DNA from: Planctomycetaceae bacterium
GTDB taxonomy: Bacteria; Planctomycetota; Planctomycetia; Pirellulales; Pirellulaceae
NCBI GenBank assembly: GCA_012729315.1
Contig: JAAYDI010000152.1
Span: 1-53,744, forward strand
Reading direction: 5' to 3'
DNA: 53,744 nucleotides
A program made the translations under genes and the position numbers. The notes under the pieces are model-generated. The model was not told where the DNA came from, did not search any database, and saw only the letters and a list, made by a program, of their open reading frames with translations. Below, one piece after another: positions 1 through 7,778 of the stretch. The first letter of the stretch is position 1, and each line of letters starts with the position of its first letter.

Positions 1-30
1 GGCAACGCCCCAGGAAATCGAAGCCATAGC

Positions 31-200
31 ACACGTTTGGCTGAAGGCCAAACTCACCTACGGCATGGTCTCCCATGTGTGAATATGGCCTTCGGCCAAA
101 CACCTCGTTGTGCTCCCATTCCTGCAGCGTTGCCCCAGGCTACGGTGAGAACTGACCTTCGGCCAGACGACAGCTATCCCGGTACCGCACCCCTGGTGCA
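31..200. repeat. Non-coding repeat-like DNA with small hairpins
   Basis: This stretch holds no convincing gene. It contains two short hairpins built from the same words, TTGGC-TGAA-GGCCAA near 39-54 and TGGCC-TTC-GGCCA near 85-98, followed by a third ACCTTCGGCC word near 161. The whole style resembles dispersed intergenic repeats I associate with planctomycete genomes; that association is from memory. An open frame across it has no ribosome binding site and no recognisable domain. Confidence 0.45.
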
Positions 201-201
201 G

Positions 202-322
202 GGTCGCCAACCTGACACAGGGTTCGCAGTGAGAAGTAAACCGGTAATACGAAGCAGCTCACCGGTGGAACAAATGTCAAAACCGGCACCAGGGCCGTTT
301 CTTCGGGCCTTTCACCACGCCA
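202..322 (+). repeat. Inverted repeat B, left arm (121 bp)
   Basis: Read on the plus strand, this 121 bp segment matches the reverse complement of 53624-53744 without indels and with about five mismatches by eye, mostly clustered near 243-270. The match ends sharply at 322, after the CACCACGCCA word; on the other side it is cut by the window end, so the full element may be longer. It contains no gene. Confidence 0.9.
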
Positions 323-454
323 CCCGTAACCAGTTTGTGTCCGAGTTTCATCATAGGTTTGCAGTCAACACGAATGATCGTGCGCACCGGCCAGAACAAC
401 TGCAGCGTGCCTTGACAGCGAGATCCGTAGTGCGTCGACTTGCGACTGTAAACC

Positions 455-481
455 TTGACACCTGGGTCGTCTCCCTATAGC
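455..481 (+). promoter_or_regulatory. Candidate sigma-70 promoter upstream of the beta-helix gene
   Basis: A perfect TTGACA hexamer (455-460) is followed after 15 bases by TATAGC (476-481). This would give a leader of about 125 nt before the start codon at 613. The spacer is shorter than the preferred 17, so the call is tentative. Confidence 0.3.
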
Positions 482-612
482 CTGCTTTTACAGGATCTGA
501 TCCGGCACGTCGAATCGCATGGATGTCGACTCGTTCACGAGGGCGGCAAGCACAGCGTGTACTACAATCCCGAGAACAACCAGTGTCAGGCATGCGTCGC
601 GGGGGGGGTGGC

Positions 613-1812
613 ATGATCGCGGAGAGTCGTGGCCTCTGTAGAAGGGGGGCAGCTCGACGTGTGTGGACGTGCGGAGTGTGTGGTGTGGCCTGCATGATCC
701 TGGCGGCCTCCGCCGGTGCTGTTGATGCACCCGGGCGGCAGCCGGCGACGCTGTACGTTGCCAAGACCGGTGACAACAGCGATGGCCGCTCGTGGCAGAA
801 GGCGTTCCATACGATCCAGGCGGCGCTCGACGCGGTCCCCGACCAGCTGGGTGGACACCGCATCATCGTGCGGCCCGACACGTATGTGGAAGCGAACCTG
901 GCCCCCGCCCACCCTGGGGCCGCCGGTGCTTATAACACACTCGTCGGGGATTGCGACGGCCGCCTCGGTTCGGGAGCACAAGGCTGGGTGCTCGTCGACA
1001 GCGGTGATCCCGAGCTGGGATTCAAGAGTTGGGACTGGTGGGGCACCCTGCGCGCCTCTGACAGACTCTGGCCGGGAGGCAACAATCGGGAGACGTTTTC
1101 GTGCATCGTGTGGGACCGGTGGCAGATCCAGAATCTTTACGTCGCCGGTGGCGACGGCGGACTGTTCTTCGATCTGACCGACAAGAGCGGCAAAGGATTT
1201 ACGGTGGTGGTGGAGGACTGTGTGGGCACGGGCCGCGCGTTTGGTGGAGGCGTGGTGTATCCCACGGCGCGGCCGGGTGAGCCGAGTGTGTTCCGGCGCT
1301 GCTACTTCCTCGCGCTCGACTGGGTGGGGGACACCGCCGCCGTGCTCGTCGGCGGCTGGGAGAAGTCGATGCCCGAGCATCCGCATGCCGTGTTTGAAGA
1401 CTGTACCCTCGTTCATCCCGACAACGCGGTGGCCATCTCCTACGCCAGCCACTGTGCACGCGCCCGCTTCGTCGATTGCCGAATGATCGTGCTCAACTTC
1501 ACCCAGCCCGAGATGGGTGGCCACTCGACCGGCATCATCTGCACCCAGGGGCACGCGGCGACTGGCCGGTTGCATGTGGATCTGGAAGATTGCATCCTGG
1601 CAGGTTACAGCGTGCTGACTCCCGGTGCCGATGCGGAAGCCGTCAGTTACACTACCCAGGGCACCGTGCAGGCGTATGTGCAGTTCAAGCAGCCGGTACC
1701 GGACGGGTTTCAGCGCCTGGGGCTCTGGCCCACCGAGTTGTTCTCGCGGATCGCCCCTCCCCGCGATCCGGCGGAGTTGAAGCAGAAGGTTCCGGGCGTG
1801 ACATGCGATTGA
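613..1812 (+). CDS. Secreted right-handed parallel beta-helix repeat protein
   Basis: A 399-residue secreted protein. I chose the ATG at 613 because it follows a G-rich ribosome site and opens an N-terminus with two Arg-rich patches, a hydrophobic stretch rich in Cys, Ala and Val, and a likely cleavage near AGAVDA; an upstream in-frame ATG at 523 only adds low-complexity residues. The mature part starts TLYVAKTGDNSDG...W..AFHTIQAALDAV, the usual entry into pectate-lyase-like or pectin-methylesterase-like right-handed beta-helices, followed by repeated VFEDC/RFVDC turns typical of stacked coils. No catalytic set is identifiable, so the substrate is unknown; an extracytoplasmic polysaccharide is likely. 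It ends 10 nt before glpF and probably shares its transcript. Confidence 0.75.
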   Translation: MIAESRGLCRRGAARRVWTCGVCGVACMILAASAGAVDAPGRQPATLYVAKTGDNSDGRSWQKAFHTIQAALDAVPDQLGGHRIIVRPDTYVEANLAPAHPGAAGAYNTLVGDCDGRLGSGAQGWVLVDSGDPELGFKSWDWWGTLRASDRLWPGGNNRETFSCIVWDRWQIQNLYVAGGDGGLFFDLTDKSGKGFTVVVEDCVGTGRAFGGGVVYPTARPGEPSVFRRCYFLALDWVGDTAAVLVGGWEKSMPEHPHAVFEDCTLVHPDNAVAISYASHCARARFVDCRMIVLNFTQPEMGGHSTGIICTQGHAATGRLHVDLEDCILAGYSVLTPGADAEAVSYTTQGTVQAYVQFKQPVPDGFQRLGLWPTELFSRIAPPRDPAELKQKVPGVTCD

Positions 1813-1822
1813 GAGGACGACA

Positions 1823-2617
1823 ATGCAACGTACACTGTTGCGCGAACTGGGGGCCGAGTTCCTGGGAACGTTCGTGCTGATCGTCTTCGGCTGCGGATCG
1901 GTGGCCCAGGTATTGTTGAGCGGCCAGCAAAACGGCGAGTATCTGTCGATCAACCTCGGCTGGGGCCTGGGCGTGGTCCTGGGTATGTACATGGCCTTCG
2001 GCGTGAGCGGCGCGCACCTGAATCCGGCCGTCACGCTGACCCTGGCCGTGCATCGTCGATTCTCATGGGGCAAGCTGTTACCTTACTGCCTCGCGCAGAC
2101 CGCCGGTGCCTTCGTCGCCGCCGCGGTGGTCTACGTGACCTATTGGGATGCCCTGGCCAGCTTCGACGGAGGGGTGCGGCAAGTGCTGGGCGATCAGGGT
2201 ACGGCTCGCATCTTTGCGACGTACCCCCAGCCGTTTCTCACGCCCGTCATCGGCGGACTGGTCGACCAGATTGTCGGCACCGCGCTGCTGATGTTGTGCG
2301 TCTTTGCGCTGACCGACCACCGGAACTGCGCGCCGGTCGCGTATATCACTCCGGTCCTGGTGGGCGCGGTCATCTTGACGATCGGCATCGCCTTCGGTTT
2401 CAACAGTGGCTACGCGATCAACCCCGCGCGCGACTTTGGCCCACGCCTGTTCACGTTCGTCGCCGGCTGGGGCACCGAAGTGTTCCGGGCCGGACACTGC
2501 TGGTGGTGGATCCCCATCGTCGGCCCGCTGATCGGCGGCGTGCTGGGCGGCTGGGTCTACGACGTACTGATTACCCGCAGGCATCCACCGGAGGCCGATC
2601 TGAAACAGGCACTCTGA
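1823..2617 (+). CDS. glpF: Aquaglyceroporin, glycerol uptake facilitator
   Basis: A 264-residue inner-membrane channel of the MIP family that lets glycerol cross by facilitated diffusion. Both pore half-helix signatures are present: NPA at residues 67-69 (HLNPAVTL) and NPA at 200-202 followed by RDFGPR. The Asp directly after NPAR marks the glycerol-conducting GlpF branch rather than water-selective AqpZ. Six hydrophobic segments and the length fit the family. The ATG at 1823 follows a GAGAGGAC site. Glycerol kinase is not in the window, but the next enzyme of the pathway, glpD, lies at 30928. The preceding beta-helix gene ends 10 nt upstream. Confidence 0.95.
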   Translation: MQRTLLRELGAEFLGTFVLIVFGCGSVAQVLLSGQQNGEYLSINLGWGLGVVLGMYMAFGVSGAHLNPAVTLTLAVHRRFSWGKLLPYCLAQTAGAFVAAAVVYVTYWDALASFDGGVRQVLGDQGTARIFATYPQPFLTPVIGGLVDQIVGTALLMLCVFALTDHRNCAPVAYITPVLVGAVILTIGIAFGFNSGYAINPARDFGPRLFTFVAGWGTEVFRAGHCWWWIPIVGPLIGGVLGGWVYDVLITRRHPPEADLKQAL

Positions 2618-2630
2618 CTCCAGCCTCTGA

Positions 2631-2963
2631 CTCCAGTCTGCCCGCCGCGAGCCGCCCATTGCCGGCCTAGCCCCCGGAAGCCCGGCCGCGGTTGTTTTCG
2701 GTCTCGGTCTCGGAGGCCGCCGGTTCAGCGCGGCGTCTGTGGCTCGGCCGGCATGTTCTCGGGCACGTGTACCCACGGGTGGCGCCGCGAGGCGCGGCTT
2801 ACCCCGGGCTGTGATAGGGGCGCCGCGCTGCGGCTCAAGACGACAGTTCGCGTGGCGCGAATAGGTCACGAAACGTGACTTCCATCGACACACGAACAAC
2901 ACGCGATTGCTGCCACGATACCAGTTGCTTTTCTCGTGCATGTGGCGTAAACAATGCAACTGG
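2631..2963 (+). repeat. Dispersed repeat A, copy 1, with promoter-proximal tail
   Basis: This fills most of the 373 bp gap after glpF. It shares long, nearly identical blocks with 4935-5292 and 18616-18870, for example GTACCCACGGGTGGCGCCGC and GGAGGCCGCCGGTTCAGCG. Compared with the other copies it lacks about 30 bp near its left end. Copies 1 and 2 also share a right-hand tail (about 2860-2963) that copy 3 lacks. The tail contains a perfect GTCACG-AAA-CGTGAC palindrome at 2865-2879 and an inverted repeat CCAGTTGC...GCAACTGG at 2921-2963, 28 bp before the next start codon. Confidence 0.9.
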
Positions 2964-2990
2964 AGAGTGAATTGAATAGGGGATCGTTTG

Positions 2991-4667
2991 ATGAAGATGC
3001 GCACAATCCTGCTGGGGCTGGTCATCGGCGTGACGGCTGCCGGTTCCTGTCTCGATGCGGCGGACTATCTGCGGCTGTCGGTCCAGGAATACCGCGACAA
3101 GATGAAAGGTGGATGGATCGGCCAGATTGCCGGAGTCTCCTGGGGCGCCCCGACCGAGTTCAAATGGCAGGACCAGATCATTCCGGGCGATCAGATGCCG
3201 GTGTGGCGGCCCGAGATGATCAACGACGCGTTTGGCCAGGACGATCTGTATGTCGAGATGACGTTCCTGCGCACGCTGGAGCAGTACGGCTACGATGTGT
3301 CCATCCGGCAGGCCGGAATCGATTTCGCCAACAGCGCCTACGGGCTGGCGTGCGCCAACAATGCGGGCCGGACGAATCTCCGCAAGGGCATTGCTCCGCC
3401 CGATTCGGGCCATCCGCAGTTCAATCGGTGCCCGAACGATATCGATTACCAGATCGAGGCCGACTATTCAGGTCTGATTGCGCCCGGCATGCCCCAGGTG
3501 GCAGTGGAACTGGGCGAGCGGTTCGGCCGTCTGATGAACTACGGAGACGGGCTGTATGCGGGGCAGTTCATAGGGGCGCTGTATGCGGCGGCGTTCTTCG
3601 AGGAGGATCCGGTGACGCTGGCCGAGACGGCCGTGCAGGCGATTCCTCAGGACAGCCAATACGCCGAAATGGTGCGCGATCTGATCGCCTGGTACCGGGC
3701 CGACCCGTGCAACTGGGAAGCGGTGTGGGAGAAGTGCCAGGAGAAGTACCGCCGCAATCCTGCCTATCAGAAAGCCTCCAACGGCGGGATCGATTGCAAG
3801 ATCAACGGCGCTTATGTGTTGATGGGGCTGTTGTTCGGCCAGCGGGATCCAGACCAGACGATCCTCATCTCCTGCCGGTGCGGCATGGACTCGGACTGCA
3901 ATCCGTCGAGTGCGGCGGGGGTGCTGTTCACCACCATCGGCTTCTCGCAACTGCCCCCGCGGTTCACCACCGGCCTGGACGAAACGCGTGAGTTCAGCCA
4001 CACCGCCTACAATTTCCCGCGCCTGCTGGACGTGTGCGAAAAGCTGGCCCGCCAGATCCTCGCGCGGCACGGGGGACGCGTGGAACGGGACGCCAACGGC
4101 GACGAGTTCTTCGCCATTCCCGTGGTACCGGCTGTACCGAGCAAGCTGGAACTGAGCTGGGCACCTGGCCCGATCGCCAACAGCCGCTTCACCCCGGAAG
4201 AAATGGCCGAGATCAAGTTCGACAGTCTGCCGCATGGGATCAAGGAGGCGGTAGCACAGGTGTTTCCGGGTTGGGAGATTAAAGACTGCGGTCCGGACAT
4301 GAATCCCGGGCTGCGGGCCGAATGGCAAGGCCGCCAGCAGGTCGTCTGCGTCCACCCGCTCGACCAGCAGACCGGATGCACACTGACCCGCGTCGTATCT
4401 GTCCCGGCCGGCCGGAAGACCACCTTGCGCCTGACTGTCGGCCACGATCCGAAGGGTGACTTTGACCTGGTCGTGCGCGCCGATGACAAGGAACTGCTGC
4501 GGCAGCCTGTCGGCCCGTCTACGTGCACTGCCGGGCACTGGCTCGAACTGAGCGTCGACCTGTCGGCGTTCGCCGGGCGCGACGTCCGGCTGGACCTGGT
4601 GAATCAGCCCAGCGGCTGGTCGTTCGAGGCCGCCTACTGGGCCGCGATCGCTGTTGTGAGCGAATAG
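2991..4667 (+). CDS. Exported ADP-ribosylglycohydrolase-family protein
   Basis: A 558-residue protein with a signal peptide (MKMRTILLGLVIGVTAAGSC...) and an ADP-ribosylglycohydrolase (DraG/ARH) fold over about residues 30-350. Seen motifs: GGWIGQIAGVSWGAPTEF (40-57), QDDLYVEMTF (83-92), YGDGLYAG near 185, and CGMDSDCNPSSAAG (297-310). These align with the family's GD.LG.P.E, TDDT and D.DT..A metal-binding motifs, but the first Asp and the flanking Thr residues are replaced. The C-terminal ~200 residues look like a carbohydrate-binding or jelly-roll module. Known members cleave N-glycosidic bonds of ADP-ribose; the export signal makes an intracellular ADP-ribose role unlikely and the substrate is unknown. 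A paralogue lies at 28552. The start at 2991 follows GGGGAT; a TTG one codon earlier is less likely. Confidence 0.85.
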   Translation: MKMRTILLGLVIGVTAAGSCLDAADYLRLSVQEYRDKMKGGWIGQIAGVSWGAPTEFKWQDQIIPGDQMPVWRPEMINDAFGQDDLYVEMTFLRTLEQYGYDVSIRQAGIDFANSAYGLACANNAGRTNLRKGIAPPDSGHPQFNRCPNDIDYQIEADYSGLIAPGMPQVAVELGERFGRLMNYGDGLYAGQFIGALYAAAFFEEDPVTLAETAVQAIPQDSQYAEMVRDLIAWYRADPCNWEAVWEKCQEKYRRNPAYQKASNGGIDCKINGAYVLMGLLFGQRDPDQTILISCRCGMDSDCNPSSAAGVLFTTIGFSQLPPRFTTGLDETREFSHTAYNFPRLLDVCEKLARQILARHGGRVERDANGDEFFAIPVVPAVPSKLELSWAPGPIANSRFTPEEMAEIKFDSLPHGIKEAVAQVFPGWEIKDCGPDMNPGLRAEWQGRQQVVCVHPLDQQTGCTLTRVVSVPAGRKTTLRLTVGHDPKGDFDLVVRADDKELLRQPVGPSTCTAGHWLELSVDLSAFAGRDVRLDLVNQPSGWSFEAAYWAAIAVVSE

Positions 4668-4827
4668 GCCAGGCGGCGGGGGCCGATGCCTGCGCCAGGA
4701 AGACGATCCCACCCTACGTTACGCGAGGAACGCGCACGATGGCACACCACGCTGCAAACACCTGATCTCCGGACGGAGTTCACTCGACGCGGCTGCCCGG
4801 AAGAACCCGCCCACGGTGTCCCGCGGG
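4668..4827. other. Intergenic segment, nothing identified
   Basis: This segment lies between the ADP-ribosylglycohydrolase-like gene and the glycosidase remnant. I see no domain, ribosome site or clear terminator here. It could be further decayed DNA from the same glycosidase gene. Confidence 0.5.
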
Positions 4828-4930
4828 CACGTGAGCTATCTCCACAAGGAGCTCGAGGGCCGCCACGTTCTGGTTCTTCGCCAACTCGTCGGACACGCCG
4901 ATCGACACGCGGGTGGCCCTGCGAGGTGAA
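4828..4930 (+). pseudogene. Remnant of a GH106-like glycosidase C-terminal region, frameshifted
   Basis: One frame reads HVSYLHKELEGRHV (4828-4869), and after a one-base shift another frame reads WFFANSSDTPIDTRVALRGE (from 4871). Joined, these resemble the conserved YIHR...VYFFANSSD.P..T.V.LRG segment of GH106-type alpha-L-rhamnosidases and related planctomycete glycosyl hydrolases, which is recall of the family and not a search. No start, no upstream catalytic part and no proper end remain. The similarity stops where repeat A copy 2 begins (4935), which suggests the repeat or an associated rearrangement removed the rest of the gene. Confidence 0.6.
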
Positions 4931-4934
4931 TTTG

Positions 4935-5292
4935 CTCCAGCGTTGCATACGATTTCAAGCGGCGCTGTCCGAGCCCGCCGCGAGTCGCACCTTGCCGGCC
5001 GGGCCCCGGAAGCCCGGCCGCGGCTGCATTTGATCTCGGTCTCGGAGGCCGCCGGTTCAGCGCGGCGTCCGCGGCTCGACCGACATGTTCACGGGCACGC
5101 GTACCCACGGGTAGCGCCGCGAGGGGCGGCTTACCGGCTGTGTTGCGATCGCCGCGCTGCGGCTCAAGACGACAGTTCGCGTGGTGCGAATAGGTCACGA
5201 AACGTGACTTCTATCGACACACGAACAAAACGTGATTGCTGCCACGACACCAGTTGCTTTTCACATGCATGTGGCGCAAGTATTGCAACCGG
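4935..5292 (+). repeat. Dispersed repeat A, copy 2, with promoter-proximal tail
   Basis: This is the most complete copy of the repeat. It includes a hairpin GCCGGGC...GCCCGGC near 4998-5025. Its tail carries the same GTCACG-AAA-CGTGAC palindrome (5194-5208) and a near-identical inverted repeat, CCAGTTGC...GCAACCGG (5250-5292), with the same 43 bp span as in copy 1. A perfect CACATGCATGTG palindrome sits inside this last structure. The element ends 106 bp before the HZS-alpha-like start codon. Confidence 0.9.
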
Positions 5293-5294
5293 AG

Positions 5295-5315
5295 GGCTAA
5301 CAAGTAAGGCGTGCC
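5295..5315 (+). repeat. Short repeat C (GGCYAACAAGTARG), copy 1
   Basis: This word abuts repeat A copy 2. Closely related words occur at 53497-53516 on the minus strand and 53603-53623 on the plus strand. Each is followed by a GC-rich CGTGC or CACGG half, so the motif behaves like one arm plus loop of a small hairpin family. Confidence 0.6.
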
Positions 5316-5398
5316 ACACGGTTTGCTTCGCGGTGGCAGTCGCTGGCCCGTGGCAAGGCGGCTCAGCTCAATGTATGTTGGGGGCAAGGAGGCATCGC

Positions 5399-7744
5399 AT
5401 GCACATATCTACAGCGCGCCGGTGGCAGGTTCGTGGGTTTCGGTTCGGGTGGTTGGGGTTCGCGACGGTTGTGGTGATGTGGAGCTGGGGCGCTCCGGCA
5501 GGCCGACTGCTGGTTGGGGCGGAGGGGGACTGGCCGCCGACGCTCACAGCTCAACCGATCGTGTACGTGGTGCGGCAGCAGTATGCGCCGGACCATCACA
5601 ACACCGAGACGATGTTCCAGACGGGGGAGATCAACACCGCCAGCTTCCGGGGAGGCGGTGCGATTCGCACGATCGATCTGGCTCGCGGCGGCGAGATCCG
5701 GACGTTGCTTGAGCTGCCGCAGGGGGTGGCGCGCGACATCGACGTGCATTTCAGTGGTCAGCGTCTGGTCTTCGCGATGCGGCGGGATGCGGCGGACGAC
5801 TTCCACATCTACGAGTTGAACGCCGACGGCAGCGGGCTGCGCCAACTGACCTTCGGATCGGGCGTGTCAGACATTGATCCGATGTACCTGCCGGACGACC
5901 GCATCCTGTTCAGTTCGTCGCGGGAACCGAAATACTGTATGTGCAATCGGCACATCATGTGCAACCTGTACACGATGGACGCGGACGGTGCGAACATCCA
6001 GCAGATCGGGCACAGCACGTTATTTGAAGGGCATCCGTCGTTGCTGCCCGACGGGCGGATCCTCTACGATCGGTGGGAGTATGTCGATCGCAACTTCGGC
6101 GACGCGCAAGGGGTCTGGACCTGCAACCCCGACGGCACGAATCACGCCGTGTACTGGGGCAACAACACGAACTCGCCCGGCGGGGTATTGGACAGCCGTG
6201 CGATACCGGGCAGCGGGCACTTCATCTGCACATTCGCTTCCTGCCACGATCGGCCGTGGGGCGCGCTGGCGATTGTCGACCGGCAGCGCGGGCTGGACCT
6301 GCGCGCTCCGGTGCTGCGTACCTGGCCGGCGGAGGCGATCGAACTGGTGGGGCAGGGTGACTATGACACGTTTCTCCAGGTGAGCCCCAAGTATGAAGAC
6401 CCGTACCCGTTGTCCGACCACGAGTTCCTCTGTTCGCGCGCGGTGGACGGCGAGCAGATGGGGATCTACCTGATCGATCTGGCGGGCCGGGAGGAGCTGG
6501 TGCACACGGAGATGCCCGGCTGTTTCGATCCGATGCCGTTGGCTCCCCGGGCGCGTCCCCCCGTGATTCCGTCTCGGATTGACCTGGCCAGCAGCGAAGG
6601 GACTTTCTACGTTGCGGACGTCTACGTGGGGGCGGGCATGGACCGGGTGGAGCGGGGGACAGTCAAGGCGCTGCGCGTGGTGGAATCGCCCGAGAAGCGG
6701 TTCTGGACACATTCTGCGTGGGACGGGGGCACGGGCCAGCAGGCGCCGGCGATGGCCTGGGACGATTTCAACAACAAACGCATCCTGGGCACGGTGCCGG
6801 TGGAGGCGGACGGCAGCGCCTACTTCACGGTGCCTGCCGACCGCTGGGTGTATTTCCAGCTGCTCGACGACCAGGGGATGATGATCCAGTCGATGCGCAG
6901 TGGCATCATTGTCCGTCCCGGTGAATCGCTCGGCTGTGTCGGTTGCCACGAAAGCCGCTTGTCGGCCGGCGCTGCGCCGCGCGCTGTGGCGGCGATGCAG
7001 CGACTGCCCAGCCGGCTGGCGGAGTGGCACGGGCCCGAACGCAACTTCGGCTATCTGGCGGAAGTCCAGCCGGTGTTTGACCAGCACTGTGTCAGCTGTC
7101 ACGACTATGGCCAGGCGGCGGGCCAGACGCTCAATCTGGCGGGCGACCTGGGGCTGCCCTTCAACACGTCGTACGTCGAGTTGCGCAAGAAGAAGTACGT
7201 GCAGGTACCCGGCGCCGGCCCCTTCCAGACGTTGCCGCCCCGGAGCTGGGGTGCGCATGCCAGCCGGCTGGTGGAAGTCCTGCAGCGCGGGCACGGTGAT
7301 CCGGCCATTGATGCCCAGGTGCAGCTGGATCGTGAGAGTTTCGACCGGATCGTGACCTGGATCGACATCAATGCGCCGTACTACCCGGAGTATGCCAGTG
7401 CCTATCCCGACACCCGGTTCGGCCGCTCGCCGTTGACCGACGTCCAGCTGGCGGAGCTGCTGCGGCTGACGGGGTCGGACGAGGTGAACCTGACGCGACC
7501 GGCGTGGAGTCCGTGCCTGGCGAAATTCACCAGCGAATCGGATCCGGACCGGCTGGCGGCGCTGGCCATCATCGATCAGGGGCGGCTCAATCTGGCCGCT
7601 CGACCGCGCGCCGACATGCCCGGTTTCCAGCTGGTGGCCGAGACCGAGATCCGACAGCAGGCGAAGTACGATCAGCTGCGCGAGTCGGAGGCCCGCTCGC
7701 GCGCCGCGATCGTGCACGGCGAGAAGTACTACCCCGGGCAATGA
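5399..7744 (+). CDS. Exported beta-propeller/c-haem protein, hydrazine synthase alpha-like (1)
   Basis: A 781-residue protein. The start at 5399 is fixed by a perfect AAGGAGG seven bases upstream; the open frame extends to 4913 only through repeat DNA. An N-terminal hydrophobic helix (about 15-35) is followed by a TolB/WD40-like propeller (about 50-400) with repeated LVFAMRR..., ILFSSSRE and ILYDRWEY blades, then a middle domain with YFQLLD...MIQSMRSG...GE and the c-haem motif CVGCH (513-517), then a second motif CVSCH (564-568). The domain order matches the alpha subunit of anammox hydrazine synthase and its many non-anammox planctomycete relatives. Four residues after the first haem His there is Leu, where I recall a Tyr haem ligand in true HZS. 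A Cys-rich insert, CMCNRHIMC (180-188), sits in the propeller. It is probably a periplasmic redox or electron-transfer protein of unknown substrate. Confidence 0.8.
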   Translation: MHISTARRWQVRGFRFGWLGFATVVVMWSWGAPAGRLLVGAEGDWPPTLTAQPIVYVVRQQYAPDHHNTETMFQTGEINTASFRGGGAIRTIDLARGGEIRTLLELPQGVARDIDVHFSGQRLVFAMRRDAADDFHIYELNADGSGLRQLTFGSGVSDIDPMYLPDDRILFSSSREPKYCMCNRHIMCNLYTMDADGANIQQIGHSTLFEGHPSLLPDGRILYDRWEYVDRNFGDAQGVWTCNPDGTNHAVYWGNNTNSPGGVLDSRAIPGSGHFICTFASCHDRPWGALAIVDRQRGLDLRAPVLRTWPAEAIELVGQGDYDTFLQVSPKYEDPYPLSDHEFLCSRAVDGEQMGIYLIDLAGREELVHTEMPGCFDPMPLAPRARPPVIPSRIDLASSEGTFYVADVYVGAGMDRVERGTVKALRVVESPEKRFWTHSAWDGGTGQQAPAMAWDDFNNKRILGTVPVEADGSAYFTVPADRWVYFQLLDDQGMMIQSMRSGIIVRPGESLGCVGCHESRLSAGAAPRAVAAMQRLPSRLAEWHGPERNFGYLAEVQPVFDQHCVSCHDYGQAAGQTLNLAGDLGLPFNTSYVELRKKKYVQVPGAGPFQTLPPRSWGAHASRLVEVLQRGHGDPAIDAQVQLDRESFDRIVTWIDINAPYYPEYASAYPDTRFGRSPLTDVQLAELLRLTGSDEVNLTRPAWSPCLAKFTSESDPDRLAALAIIDQGRLNLAARPRADMPGFQLVAETEIRQQAKYDQLRESEARSRAAIVHGEKYYPGQ

Positions 7745-7778
7745 CCAGCGCGCAGGCCGCCCTGACCACTACAGCCCA

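Noticed and set aside
37-480. Open frame of 147 codons at the left end
   Set aside because: It runs through repeat B and hairpin repeats, has no ribosome site and no domain, and the same reading occurs in the right-hand copy of the repeat.
586-2073. Long minus-strand open frame opposite the beta-helix gene and glpF
   Set aside because: It is an antisense shadow of GC-rich coding DNA; the plus-strand genes have clear family motifs.
4913-5398. 162-codon N-terminal extension of the first HZS-alpha-like gene
   Set aside because: It translates repeat A and a glycosidase remnant. A perfect AAGGAGG and a signal helix place the start at 5399.
5399-7744. Calling the haem protein a hydrazine synthase subunit
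   Set aside because: The key Tyr after the first CxxCH is absent and no partner subunits or anammox genes are visible; only family resemblance is claimed.
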